Shown piece after piece: positions 27,031 through 39,400 of a stretch of 64,000 nucleotides of DNA (its first letter is position 1; each line of letters begins with the position of its first letter). A program made the translations under genes and the position numbers. The notes beneath the pieces were generated by a model, which was not told the DNA's origin, made no database searches, and saw only the letters and a list, made by a program, of their open reading frames with translations. The stretch comes from Blastocystis sp. Blastoise (Eukaryota; Sar; Bigyra; Opalinata; Blastocystidae). The stretch spans positions 2,282,001 through 2,346,000 of the forward strand of contig JBBPEB010000015.1 of NCBI GenBank assembly GCA_039096225.1. The letters are read 5' to 3'.

Positions 27031-27385
27031 TTTATTTACTTTTTTTTATATATTCGTGTTCATATATATACTATTATATATAGGGATGACAGACATTCAA
27101 TTATTACAAGATGATATTGAAATGGGACTCTATCCTAACCTTATTAAATTAGACTTATCCTGGATATATATATATATAGATTACATACAATAATATATCA
27201 ATCATTACATATATTATTTAAAAGAATATCATACAATTATTTCTTATTTGATATATACATGAAATAGTATATTATATATACATATATACATAGGGTGTGA
27301 TATGAATGATTCTATATTTGTAAAGTTCTGTTTATGCTTATTAAAAAATAAGTCTAAGAATTTTATCATGTCTTTCTATTGTTGT

Positions 27386-27437
<52 letters not shown>

Positions 27438-27750
27438 TATTATTTATATATTTCATATTATTAACTATAACTATATAGTTAATTCAATAACAAAACAAGG
27501 ATTTGATATTCTTCTTGGTATTATTAAAAAACATGGATTCCCTTATTTGAATACAATATCTATCTTAGGTAATCAAGTGGATCTTGAATATGAAAATAAA
27601 TTCTATAAAGAACTACTTGATATGGAGATTTATGATGACAGTGAAGAAATCTCTAAATTCACTGATTTAAAGATCAAAATGAAAATTATAGATACCAAAA
27701 CTGAATTAGAATCACTTAATACTTATTTGAAATATACAAACACCCAATAA
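25652..27750 (+). CDS. Leucine-rich-repeat protein with acidic insert
   Basis: Function not recognised. ATG at 25652 (MSLNNLEKSLEAFQNRCKTY). An alpha-helical N-terminal part (SLVMYDGVRNLSDRKLIVLH ... SYLNDHKIIKDLPSLFMKYM) is followed by a very acidic Glu/Asn insert at about 26290-26540 (EEEGEKEEEESNSDNDD). A helical segment comes next (HILTTCLAFCIQYNEYHPTV). The C-terminal exons read MTDIQLLQDDIEMGLYPNLI, KLDLSWCDMNDSIFVKFCL and TKQGFDILLGIIKKHGFPYL with NTISILGNQVDLE, the pattern of ribonuclease-inhibitor-type LRRs. Stop TAA at 27748-27750. About nine introns, including (TA)n-rich ones at 26972-27084 and 27389-27480. Cytosolic; possibly a regulatory or adaptor protein (inference). Confidence 0.65.
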
Positions 27751-28163
27751 AATTTATTTATTTTACTTTTTATATAATATTTTTTATGATATTAATTGTT
27801 CTCATTTCTTCATTTGCATATTTTCTATTCAAATGTAAATTATTTTTTTAAATCTGACAATTTAGCAAGTATAATTATCATTTCCATCCATGAGAAATCA
27901 TTTGTAATCGGTTTAGGTTGTTTATAATCACTTACTCATAAATAATTGTTCATTTAAAGCAATGAATTTCATAATAAGCGTCTAGAATCTGTTGTTAGAG
28001 TCATATTCCTTTTTTAAATCAATGAAAATTACTGAAAACTTTAAAATTCATGAGCCATAGTAGAAATAAAAAAGTGATTTTTTTTTCATCTTTAAAAATC
28101 ATTTTATTCGAAAGTTTTTCTAATTTATAAAGTTTTGTTAACCATTAAGTATATAATCAAATA
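27751..28163. other. Intergenic, no gene seen
   Basis: AT-rich stretch between the LRR gene and the small secreted-protein gene. No exon or structure was supported. Confidence 0.5.
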
Positions 28164-28578
28164 ATGAGACTTGTCAAGAATTGGTTCTTCAAAGTTATAG
28201 CTTTTGTATGTTGATTCGAATTCATTCTGAACAACTACCTCTTTTAGATTTTTGTATTTCTTCTATTCTTGAATTTCAAATATGTTTCAGGAATCTACGA
28301 TATGGATTATAATCCAGAAATGTCAACATCAACAGAAATCAGAATTCATGCACTCCGTATATAGGATTTGTATTTTTAAAATATTTATCTGAACTATTAC
28401 TTCATTTTTTTGTACTACTCATTATTTCTAAAGATCATAAGAAGAGTGTTTTAGTACCAAAAAGAAATCATGTAGGTCTAAAACAAACATCTACAAACTC
28501 AACAAATCTATATGTGAAGAGTATATATCAACTTCATTATGTTTTTATATTTAATTCTCATTAGATCCATCTACATGA
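28164..28578 (+). CDS. Small predicted secreted protein, four exons
   Basis: A four-exon reading frame: 28164-28205, 28248-28356, 28434-28520, 28565-28578. Introns start GTATGT, GTATATAG and GTATATAT and end CTTTTAG, CTAAAG and CATTAG. All three joins keep one frame to a TGA stop, giving about 84 residues. The N-terminus MRLVKNWFFKVIAFIFVFLL has a basic n-region and a long hydrophobic core, typical of a signal peptide, with a plausible cut near KYVSG/IYD. The mature part is about 55 residues, basic, without cysteine (SVLVPKRNHVGLKQTSTNST). It could be a secreted peptide precursor or a one-pass membrane protein. No family recognised. Evidence is splice consistency only. Confidence 0.5.
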
Positions 28579-29339
28579 AGATTTGAAATGATCAATAGTT
28601 TTGAACTTTTTTGATTTTTTGTTTTTATTGTTTCCTATGGACAATGAGCATCCATCTCCTTTAAATTATGATTTTAATACAATTATATGTTTTCATTTGT
28701 AGAAATTCCTTCATCACATTTTCCTTTTTACAACTATTTTTTTCATTTATGTGTATATAATTTTTAGATTCTGTGATATTACATTCATATATAATTTTAT
28801 AGTGATTTATTTAATGTTTATTCGTTTGATAATTATTTATTTTTGTTTATTTTCCATTTTCATTTCATTTTTCTCTTTTCTTTTTAAATTATCTTTATTT
28901 TTAGCTTTTCTTTACTTGGTTTTGTTGCTTTAAATAAGGTGAATATATAGTTTAATTTTATATTATCGAATTCTTGTTGCTATTCATTGTTAGAGATGTT
29001 TTAGAAAAATACTTACTTTAGTTGCTATGATTCAGATATATAAAAGAACAAAAATAATTAGTATATTAGATTGATCCAAAATAATTGGTGACTAGAATCC
29101 AGAATTATCTCGATTAATAAAAATTGTTGAATGTTATATATACAAAAATGAATTAAAAAATAATATTTGGATGATATATAGAGAGAAAAAAGAATTAAAA
29201 AAATGAAAAAAATTTTGCTTCTAAAACATATTCTAAACCTATAATAAATATTTTTCAGGAAAATCCAGTTAGTTTTTTTGGGGAAACAATTTGTATTCTC
29301 GAATTCATTTCTTCGTTCAAACAAATACTTCTAATTAAT
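28579..29339. other. Upstream region of RMI1, no other gene seen
   Basis: It includes a Phe/Ile/Leu-only reading frame at 28751-28933, which looks like T-rich noncoding DNA. No other structure was supported. Confidence 0.5.
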
Positions 29340-29968
29340 ATGCAAGAGATACAAGCTAGATGGAAGACTAAGGGCCTTGTCCTTAAGGGTGAATGGTATT
29401 TATCTTTCTTTTGAATTTCATTTCTTTTAGGTTACAACAACAAATCAACAATGAACAGTTACTATCAAAGTATATTTATATTCCATGATATTTAAGTAGT
29501 ATCTGATATTTCTCAGAACCATAGAACAACAGGATACATATTTATTAAACAAAATCTTATTTTGTGACTTGTCTATTTTATCAGAACCTACATTACCTAC
29601 AGGAATAGCAGCGAAAGATACATTTCATCTTAATGGAAGTTATATTGTTCAAATTTTAGGTTGTTCAAATATATGTGAGCCAGAGAAAAAACAATTTAAT
29701 GATGGTGCTACACGATTATTAAAATTGAAACTCTCAGATGGATATCAAAACGTTTTTGCAATAGAATATAAAAAAGTTCCACATTTATTACCTACAATTG
29801 CAATAGGTACAAAACTTTGTATAAAAGACATTCTTGTTGCTGGAGGACTTTTACTTTTTGAACCAGAAAAAGTGATTATTCTTGGTGGGGAGTACATATA
29901 TATATTTAAATGAATAAGAGAATAAAAAACTAGACTATATTTATATATCTATATATAGGTTTCAATAA
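29340..29968 (+). CDS. RMI1: RMI1-like OB-fold protein (RecQ-mediated genome instability 1)
   Basis: Partner of topoisomerase III and a RecQ helicase in dissolving double Holliday junctions, in the nucleus. ATG at 29340: MQEIQARWKTKGLVLKGEWL matches the RMI1 start (short helix, then a Trp-containing segment). The OB-fold follows: SYIVQILGCSNICEPEKKQF, then RLLKLKLSDGYQNVFAIEYK, then GTKLCIKDILVAGGLLLFEP and EKVIILGGE. The block LKLKLSDGYQNVFAIEYKKV is the family hallmark. Introns at 29397-29433 and about 29473-29518 are conventional and short. The last intron (29892-29958) leads to a final Phe-Gln and TAA at 29966-29968. At about 165 residues it is the minimal form, lacking the second OB domain of animal RMI1. 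Confidence 0.88.
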
Positions 29969-30439
29969 GTTGATTCTGAACAAAACAGTGTAAGATAAAG
30001 AGAGAATTCATGAACAATAATGAACAAGATATTAAAGATCAAAATAAAAAAATTATTAATAAACTTATTAGTATTGTTGTTGAATAATTGAATCAAGGTT
30101 TATAAAGAAAAAGACAGTAGATTAAATAATATTTATATATATCTTAGACAAGACATGTTGACATTTAAAAAGAAGAAAAGAAAAATAGATAAAAAAAAAA
30201 AGCATTGAAAAGAATATAAAATACATGAATAGAAAGATATATACATATCACTTATTATAAATGTATATAAAGATAAATTTAAGAAATGAGATATGAAATA
30301 ATCAATTTAAAATTGAAAAACGAATAATAAAAATGAAAAATAAAAAAAAGAAAGAAAGAATTATTAATAGGAAGAGAAGCAAGAGAATCCATAGACACTC
30401 ATATATATATATATAAAGGAAACTGCTATATCTTCTTCT
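29969..30439. other. Convergent 3' region between RMI1 and HSF
   Basis: A-rich DNA with runs of A at 30189-30200. No gene or clear terminator structure was seen. Confidence 0.5.
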
Positions 30440-31031
30440 TTATTGTGCACTAAATAGGTTATTATTATTCACAGAATTCATTCGAGTTGGATTCATTGAA
30501 GAATCAACTATATATATAATATAAATTATTCATAGAAGATATATAAATAATAATTGTTTAAAAAATAAATAAATAAATAAATATAAAATAAATAAAAATA
30601 AATAAAAATAAATATATAAATAAATAAAAATAAAAAATCTATATATATACTTGAAGGTGTTCGATTATAATTATACATATCTAAGAATTGATCTGGATAG
30701 CCAGATAAATCATTAAATCCATTATTCCAATTCATATAATTAGGAACAGTAGTTGTTGTAGGAGTCGTAGGGTTTGTTGTGGTATTACCGATTTTCACGG
30801 GAATTTCAGTAGGTCCTCCAGAAACAGGATTTGTAACAAGGGGAACTTTTTTGACATCTGTTGATGTTTCAATATCTTTATTTGTTGAATTAGCATCAAA
30901 AGGAGCAGGAGAAGGATGATAATTATGGATAAAAGAAGGCCATTGACTATAAACTGGATAATTAGGATCCATTATATCACGATCTAAGGGCTTATCTAAT
31001 CCATCAAAATCAGTTAAAGACATATTCTATA

Positions 31032-31076
<45 letters not shown>

Positions 31077-31721
31077 CATAATAAATATATAAATTTAATA
31101 AACATAATAAATATTAATATAATGATAAAAAAAACAACATATACATCAAAATCATTTCTTCTTCTTTTAGGATCATTAAATGAATACATATTTAAAGTAC
31201 TTTCAACAGTAGTCTATAAATACATATAAATTTTAATTAAATATATATATAAACACATTAATATATAATATATATACTTTCCAAACTAATAATTCGTTAA
31301 CAGTACGTTTCAATGAACTAATTTCATTTTGTAAACTCTCAAATTTTGCTTCAACTTCAGGATCATTCTCACCTACTTGCTTTCTATGAATCTTTGCTAA
31401 TAAATCACGACGACCACGAATAAAATTAGGATGCTTAAATTCCCAACTTTTCGAACTAATAGATTTATCATCTGAAGGACCATCTCTACTTACTTTTCTG
31501 AACCCATAGAAATTTAATTGTCTTACAAAACTATTGAACTTGGAAGTTTTGAAATACTTTCCCATTGTTGTTGAAGAAAAAATAGTAGGATCACTAATAA
31601 TAAATGAATCACCATTTGAGCACCATGAAATAACATCGTTAGGCTCACTTTCAAGAATATTGTACAACTTATCCAGAAATGAAGTTGTTATTTTTTGATT
31701 TTCTAAATTTGATTCTGACAT
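30440..31721 (-). CDS. HSF: Heat shock transcription factor
   Basis: Nuclear trimeric activator of chaperone genes. ATG at 31721. The DNA-binding domain starts at about residue 12 (TTSFLDKLYNILESEPNDVI). It continues SWCSNGDSFIISDPTIFS, the recognition helix block SKFNSFVRQLNFYGFRKVS, and SWEFKHPNFIRGRRDLLAKI with HRKQ. A heptad region follows (EVEAKFESLQNEISSLKRTV), as expected for trimerisation. The C-terminal half is Pro/Thr/Asn-rich (NPTTPTTTTVPNYMNWNNGF) and probably activating. Four exons; three introns, including a conserved-position type break after VNELLVWK. Stop TAA at 30440-30442. Length about 340 residues. The upstream region carries a 36-bp palindrome. Confidence 0.95.
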
Positions 31722-31881
31722 CTTTATCCTAATTAGATCTGAATTCTATAATATTCTTTTATTATATAGATAATAGAAGGTTTTGGGTTTTATTATAGCT
31801 GTTCAAAAAAATATGATTTAGAAGTCTATCGAATTTTGGTTTATGACTTGACGTTTTTCAAAATAGAATTCTATGATAATC

Positions 31882-31897
31882 AACTCTTTTAAGAGTT
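31882..31897. repeat. 7-bp hairpin AACTCTT-TT-AAGAGTT
   Basis: Exact inverted repeat with a two-base centre, 160 bases upstream of the HSF start. Confidence 0.75.
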
Positions 31898-31935
31898 CAG
31901 TTGACAGCTTTTGAATATTAAGAAAATTCTTATCG

Positions 31936-31971
31936 ATTTTCTAGGAAAAATCATGATTTTTCCTAGAAAAT
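31936..31971. repeat. Perfect 36-bp palindrome upstream of HSF
   Basis: Arms of 18 bases meet at TCATGA (31951-31956) with no spacer. The right arm reads TGATTTTTCCTAGAAAAT. It includes CCTAGA/TCTAGG, which is unusual in plain AT background. It lies 215-250 bases from the HSF ATG. It could be a dimer-binding site or a cruciform. Confidence 0.9.
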
Positions 31972-32438
31972 TTGTTCTGGATTTCATTTATTATTCGAAT
32001 AGAACATTGTCTAAAACAAATCTTTTTCTTCACTTTTTATGTTGAATATCACTTTGAAATTTATTATTCATTCGAAAAGATTTGTGATTTTTATCTAAAA
32101 AAGTGCATTATAAATGAATGAGATCTTTTTGTAAACTTTTGCTACCACATTCGTCAACAGTTTCCTAATTTAATATGTTCTTGGCTTTTATTTATTATGG
32201 AAATTGTATGTAGACAATATATAAAAAAGAATTTTAATAAAAATAAGTTTTTTTACTTAAAAGAATAACAATTATGTGCGTTTTATATACTTATTTTTCA
32301 TATTACATAAATAACTTTATAAAATTCTAGCCAAACATAAACAATATAATTACAATAATTTTCAAAACAAATTTCGAAATAATAGAATGAAATAAGGAAA
32401 AGTATTTGATTTATTAATAGTAAGAAAATTTATTATAT

Positions 32439-33425
32439 TTATTCAAATAATTGGTCTATATCAGAAGATGCTTTATCTAAAAGAGACGGACAATAATTCC
32501 ATCCATTCTTCAATTGTGAATTCTTTGTGATTGAATTGATTTGTTTATGAAGATATATAGAAATGGATTTTCTATAAAGAATTTTAAAATAATAAATATA
32601 ATAATAATAATAAGTGTAATAATTTGTACTAAAAAAAATATGATGATAATAAACATCATAATAAACATAATAGTAAATATAATAATATATACAATCCACT
32701 AATGAGGTCTCCAGTTGTATTAAACATATTAAAATAGAGTAAAACTGCTCTATCATATTGTTTCATAAGAATAAGTGTAGAGAGAAGAATATGTATAGAA
32801 TATAAGAAAGGAGGGAATCTATATATAGAGGAATAAACAGAGAGGAATTCATTTTGACAATATATATCATCATTCTTATTAATAGTAGAATAAAGAGTTG
32901 AATGAATGGCGGGAATTGTTAGAGGGAAAAGAGACGATGAAATTTGTTTTTGAAGAATATTTTTTTGATGATTCATGATATTATACTTTGTGTATTGCGT
33001 AGTAAATGAAATAAAAGTATTAAATAAAGTAGAGTTTGACATCATTCCTGGTTGAGGGACTAATAACAGTAAATGAATATGTAAACAATCCAAAGAACTC
33101 TATGAAATATATATATATATATATTAGTTTATAAATATATAGTTTATAAATATATAGTTTATAAAATATATTTAATATATAATATAATATGTATATACAA
33201 AGTCAGTTTTCTTTAATACATCTAAACTAACACTTTTATATATAGATTTGAATATAGAAGTATTTGCATATATATATTGAACAATAGCATCTCCTTGTAT
33301 AGATTTTAATATTTCCTTATCCTGCTCTTCACTTACATACTATAATTCATAGAATATATATAATAGATATAGAAATATATATTATATTATTGAATAATAA
33401 ACATAATAATATAATAATATCTCAG

Positions 33426-33485
<60 letters not shown>

Positions 33486-36400
33486 TATACCCAAGAAGGT
33501 AAATAACGAATAGTAAATAAAATAGACCAGGAATGATTTTGACATATATATTTATAGAAAGAGAAATAGAGATCTGAAAGAGGTGCAGGCTTTGGGAGGG
33601 AAACACAAGTTTGGCGGGTAATATGCTCATTCTATATATATATAATTATTAGAGTTATTCAAAATAGCAATAATAATCATAATAGCAATAATAATAATCA
33701 TAAAATAATAAAATATATATTTACTAATCTCTCCATAATATTATTATATAGATTTTGTTCTTCATTATAAATAGTAATAGGAATAATAGTAAATATAAAA
33801 CTGAATAAATCGGATTCAGATATAAAGAAATGATCATGGGAATATAATTCCTGTCGAACTTCTAATAGAAGTCGAATAAATGGCGCTCTAGAAAAAATAT
33901 ATATTATTATTTTTAGAAAAATTAAAAATAATCTCAAAAACAAAAAAATAAAACACAAAAATAATAAATAAAAGAAAGTAATAAATAATTATAATTATAA
34001 ACCAATATATACATACTTTTGAGTATCATTGGTCTTCATTATTTCATTATATATGAATATATCATTCAAGGGAGATAGTAGATATTCATTAGATTGTATA
34101 TATGTATATATATTCTCTGTAAGAAGATCGGAACAGAGTAATATATAACATAATAGAGTAGTATATAGAGCATTCAAAGCTTCATTACTAAGATCTATGT
34201 TCATATATAATATCAATTTACTAAGGGTAATAAAGGAACCATTAGAACTAGTGACGATCTCTTGAGGATCTTTTTGGAATACTATTCCTTCTTTCTTATT
34301 ATAAACATCCATAAATAATTGTTTGAAGGGATTATATACGCATTTATACACAATAAATTGTAATAATTGATTCTTTAAAGAAGTAGCAGCAGGAGTAATA
34401 GTAGTAGTAGTAGAATATATAGAACGAAGAATTGTATATAGACATTGAATAGATGCTTCAAATGTTGTTGGAGGGTAACTAGACTCAGATTGTATTTCTA
34501 CTGTGTTTATAGATTGATGAATGTGATTGGCTGACCATTGTGAATCTAATGCTGAAATACATGTAGCTATTACATCAGAATACCTATATCATTATTATAA
34601 TTATAATATATATTATTCTTCTAATTAAAATATTTAAATAATGTAAATATAAATAGATTCATATACATATTAAAAAGATTGATAGAATGATATTTTTGAA
34701 TACTTGTAATAAAGTTAACAATAATAGATATATTAATATTCTTATATAAAAGACTATTTATTATGTGTATAAGTTCATTCGTGTCTGCAAACGCCATTTG
34801 TTCAATATTAATTTCATCCTTAGAATAGAGAGAAGGAGAAGAAGAGAAACAGGGTTGAAGAGACTCCGAAAAAACTACATATATATATTGTTAAATAAAG
34901 AGATAAACGCTACAAATATCATTATATAACAAGATAATGCTAATATATATATATATACTTTGCATCGTTTTGATCATAAAAATATCTTTATATTGACTTT
35001 CTCGAAGTTGTTTCATTTCTTCATCTTTTCCCGCGGGAATTGCTTTCAAAGATGCTTTAAGAGAATCATATAAAGGAGTAATCAATTCACAACGGAACAT
35101 AGTATTATCTATATAATAATAATAATAATAATATAATATAATATATACCAGAGTCATATAAGTGTCCAAGAGGATTCATTTTATATATATATAGAACTAG
35201 TTTATAATAATGATCAATAGAAAGTGCTTTAAAAGATTCCGATTGAGAAGTATATATATTTATGAAGGGAATATTTGAAGAAGTTTGATAAAAGGAGCTG
35301 AGTATATATATATAATTAGAGAGAGAAGAGGAGACATGTAGGAGTTCAAAGAGAGGAAGACAAGATTCATATGTCTTCTCATTCTGAGGCTATAGAATAT
35401 ACGAATAATATAAAATATAATAAAATATAATAAAATAGAATAAAATAGAATAAAATAGAATAAAATAGAATAAAATAGAATAAAATAGAATAAAATAGAA
35501 TAAAATAGAATAAAATAGAATAAAATAGAATAAAATAGAATAAAATAGAATAAAATAGAATAGAATTAAAAACAATAAATAATAAAATGAAAATAAAAAA
35601 TATATACATAAAATATATCAATAATTTGTTCTTCATTAAGATTTATGATATCACAATCCAATGCATTTTCTTTTTGTATAATATGTTTAAAGTTATATTT
35701 AGCAGAAGGGATAGAAAGAAGAGAAGATATAATAGACGAATAAAAAGAATAAACAGAAGAAGTAGAAGCAGGACATACTTTTCTTAAGAGATAGAAGAAA
35801 CAACTATATAAATAAATATATATATATTATGAATATTTATACATTCATAGTTTTATAAATAAAATAGCAAATAAATAAACAATAATTACTTCATGGTTTT
35901 ATAGTCATCTCCGTGAATATTTCTATATATTTCTTGACATAATTGTGTATATACAACCTCTTTCTCCTTCTCTGTACCATTAGGAATAATATTAGGGTAT
36001 ATATCTTTGTCAATATTCTCCAATATATCACTCATAGATGAAGATGCTATATATATATATATATATATAATTATCATAGTTATGTTATATGAATACTATT
36101 ATAAAGATTAAAATAATAATTTAAAATAGATTTTAGTTAAGAGTAACTATTATTTATATATATAGATACAGAACAATAAGGATAAGAATCTTTCCATATA
36201 TATAGTATATTTATTCATATCAAAAAGAGAAGAGAAATTACTGATTCTCTGACGCATCTCAGGAACAATATCCTTGAGAATAGTATTCAACTGAGCACGT
36301 GCATAACTAGCATTAGAAACAAAATCATTTGATGAAATAGAAGGATACGTTTGCTATATAATATTTTATAATGATTATTATACTTATAAATGATTACACT

Positions 36401-39400
36401 ATATATAACTAAGAATATACTTGTAAATAGGAAACTACATAATATTTATATAGTTTATTAATATATCCTGAAACTTGTTCCTTATTCTCCAAAAGAGCAT
36501 ATAAAGATAAGGGGGAGAGAGTATATATGGAAGAGAGAGACTTACTATATATATAATATTACATTGTATATAATACATAGTATTAAAAAGTATTTAATAT
36601 AATAAAAGTTTCATAAATGATATTAGAATAATACAAACAAATATATAATATAATAATATAATAAATAATTATATATATATATACTGTGATTGATAATAAT
36701 ATAAGTGTAATAAGTAATTCTTTAATAAATAAATAGATAGTGTAGAATTATTAAATTGATTGGATAATTCCTCCATTTCCGCTGTATATTGACCAATAGG
36801 AATCGAGAGAGTATAAAGAGAAGATAAATATATGGACGATGTGAGATGGAGGGCAAGGAATGGCGGGCAAGAAAGGTCTATATATATAAGTATATAAACA
36901 ATAATATATATAATAATAATATATACTAGAATAATCTTCTTGCATATATTGTAAACTCATATATGTATCAATATAATTATGTATATTCTTTATCACTTGT
37001 GATTCATATCTATATATATATATATTTAAATGAAAATAAATAATAAATATACTCTTCAACTGTAATATCATCAAATTCAATGATTGTGTTCCATTTTGGA
37101 ATAGTATTCTCCTTGTAATACTTTATATATTTAGTTATCAATTGTGTTTCATTATTTGTCTCATCACTCTTCGAGTCTTCCTGCTTATTTTCTTCTTTTT
37201 CCGCAGGAATAATTATAGAAGACTTTAAAGTATCAAGAGAATTTGATTTCTATAAATATATATAATAAATATAATATATATAATAAAATAAATATAATAA
37301 ATATAATAAATATAATAAATAGAATAAATATAATAAATATAATAAATAGAATAAATATAATAAATATAATAAATCTAAATAATATCTATTCTAGATATAA
37401 TATATACTTGTTCAATAGAGATTTGCTTATATATATCAATAAATGATTTTATATATTTGGAGGGACATGTTCGTAACGCATACGCGGTAAGTGTCTGTTT
37501 GGCGGGAAGAGGGAGAAGTATATCCCCTTTTGGTATACGTAAAATTTGGAGGGAAAGTTCAGCAAGACGATCATATATAGATAGAGTTGCTATAAAAAGG
37601 AATATATATATATATATAGTTTATATAAAAAGGAATAAAAATACTATATATATCATATTTATATTAAAATGAATAAAAATAATATATATATCATAGTTTA
37701 TATAAAAATGAATAAAAATACTATATATATATACGGTTAGGAAGATAAATCTTCGTTAATGGATTCATATCATTATATCCTAAAGTTTTAGGGGGATAGT
37801 CTATTTCACTTTCAGGAATAACCGCGGGGAAAAGGTTTATAAGTTGCATAAGAATAGAGGATGCAATAAGGATTTCATTCTGTAAATAAGCAGATTCGGC
37901 CATATATACTTTAGCCTATATAACCATGGGAATTAAAAAAAAGAAAAATCATATATATTAATAGAGATGATAAGTGTAATTTTGTATGTATATTATTATA
38001 TTATGATTATATATGAGGAAATTGAAATATAAACTTATATATATATACAAGGAATAATTGTGTTTTAGGTAGTTCAAGTCTCGTGAATATTTCAGATATA
38101 TAAGCGGCTGAAGGGTAGTTTCCCTCCCCAAGAGCGTAGAGTTTAGTGGAGAATGATGCAAGACAGTAGAGAATGGAGTGCGTTTGTATAGCCTGTCGGA
38201 GTTGGAAGGGGAGGAGAGAAGGGAAATAAGTTAGAAGAGATTTAAAGACTTCTACTATATATATATATATATATATATAAATTATTATAGATATGATTGA
38301 TCAGTGAACTTTTATATATATATATATATACAGAAATTGATTTCTTGATTATAAAGAGTAGTACTTTTATCCTGACAATACCCTAATTGAGCAAGGAATA
38401 TATCGATGTCTGACTCACTAACACTATAGAGTAATAATGATATTATTAATATAAGTATAAGAATAAGTAGAATAACAATTATATATATAATATATACCAA
38501 TTTAAGGAATTGACTCTATCTTGTATATTGACACAAACGGCGTTTGTCATATATGTATCATCAATATACTGAGAATACTCTGTAAGGGAGGTATTCATAT
38601 TATTATCGAGTATATAGGGGAGAAGAACATAATAGGAACAAGACGGTGGAAGGTAGGCAAAACATCCCTCACGAACTATATAGAATAAAATATAATTGTA
38701 TAGAGTATATACTATCATTTATATATTTTTTTATATTTAATAATAATAATAAATATAATAATAATAATAATAATAATAATAAACATAATAATAATAATAA
38801 TAATTAATAAATATAATGATAATAATAATAATAATAACTATATACTTTGTTCCATATCAGTTTGTAATTGTTTCCATTTGTATTCCCCTCCTTCCATCTT
38901 ATTGGTCTCTTTCGCCAAATACTCCAATAAGGAAACACTCTTCAATTCAGAAATACGCGGGAAATCAAGAGCGGGCTTATTATTACGTGTTTTGGAATTA
39001 TTATTATTTTGAGTAAGTATATATATATGATTAATAATATTATCTCTTTCTTCTGTATAGATCGATGTCAATTGTTGAATAGAATATGAAATAGAATAAG
39101 TAGATAAAAGAATGGAAGACTGTAGGCGACTATTTAATATAGATAAATTTGTCTATATATAATAATATAAAATAATAATAATATATAAATGACTATAAAA
39201 ATAATAAATAGAACAACAATAATGATACATATATACCTTTTCTTCCATATAATTCTTCTTATTTAAATAAATAGCAGAGGTATTTAAAAGTCGATTTAAG
39301 TTATTTTGTACATAATGATATTGTTCTGTATAAGGACATGATAATAAACATTTGTAAAAGTATTCAAGAATAGAAGATAATGTAACGTTTTTAAACGGAT

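Larger units (their letters stand above)
31722..32438. promoter_or_regulatory. HSF upstream region with two palindromes
   Basis: It lies between the HSF start and the NBAS stop. It contains the palindromes at 31882-31897 and 31936-31971. I did not find a clean alternating nGAAn heat-shock element array. Confidence 0.5.

Noticed and set aside
28751-28933. Hydrophobic 60-codon + strand open frame
   Set aside because: T-rich composition alone explains it; no charged termini, no splice or family support.
35411-35560. Regularly spaced repeats as a CRISPR array
   Set aside because: No unique spacers, A/T-only unit, inside an intron of a eukaryotic gene.
35379-35636. Phe/Ile/Leu/Tyr-only open frame
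   Set aside because: It is the 10-bp minisatellite of an NBAS intron read through; no real protein.
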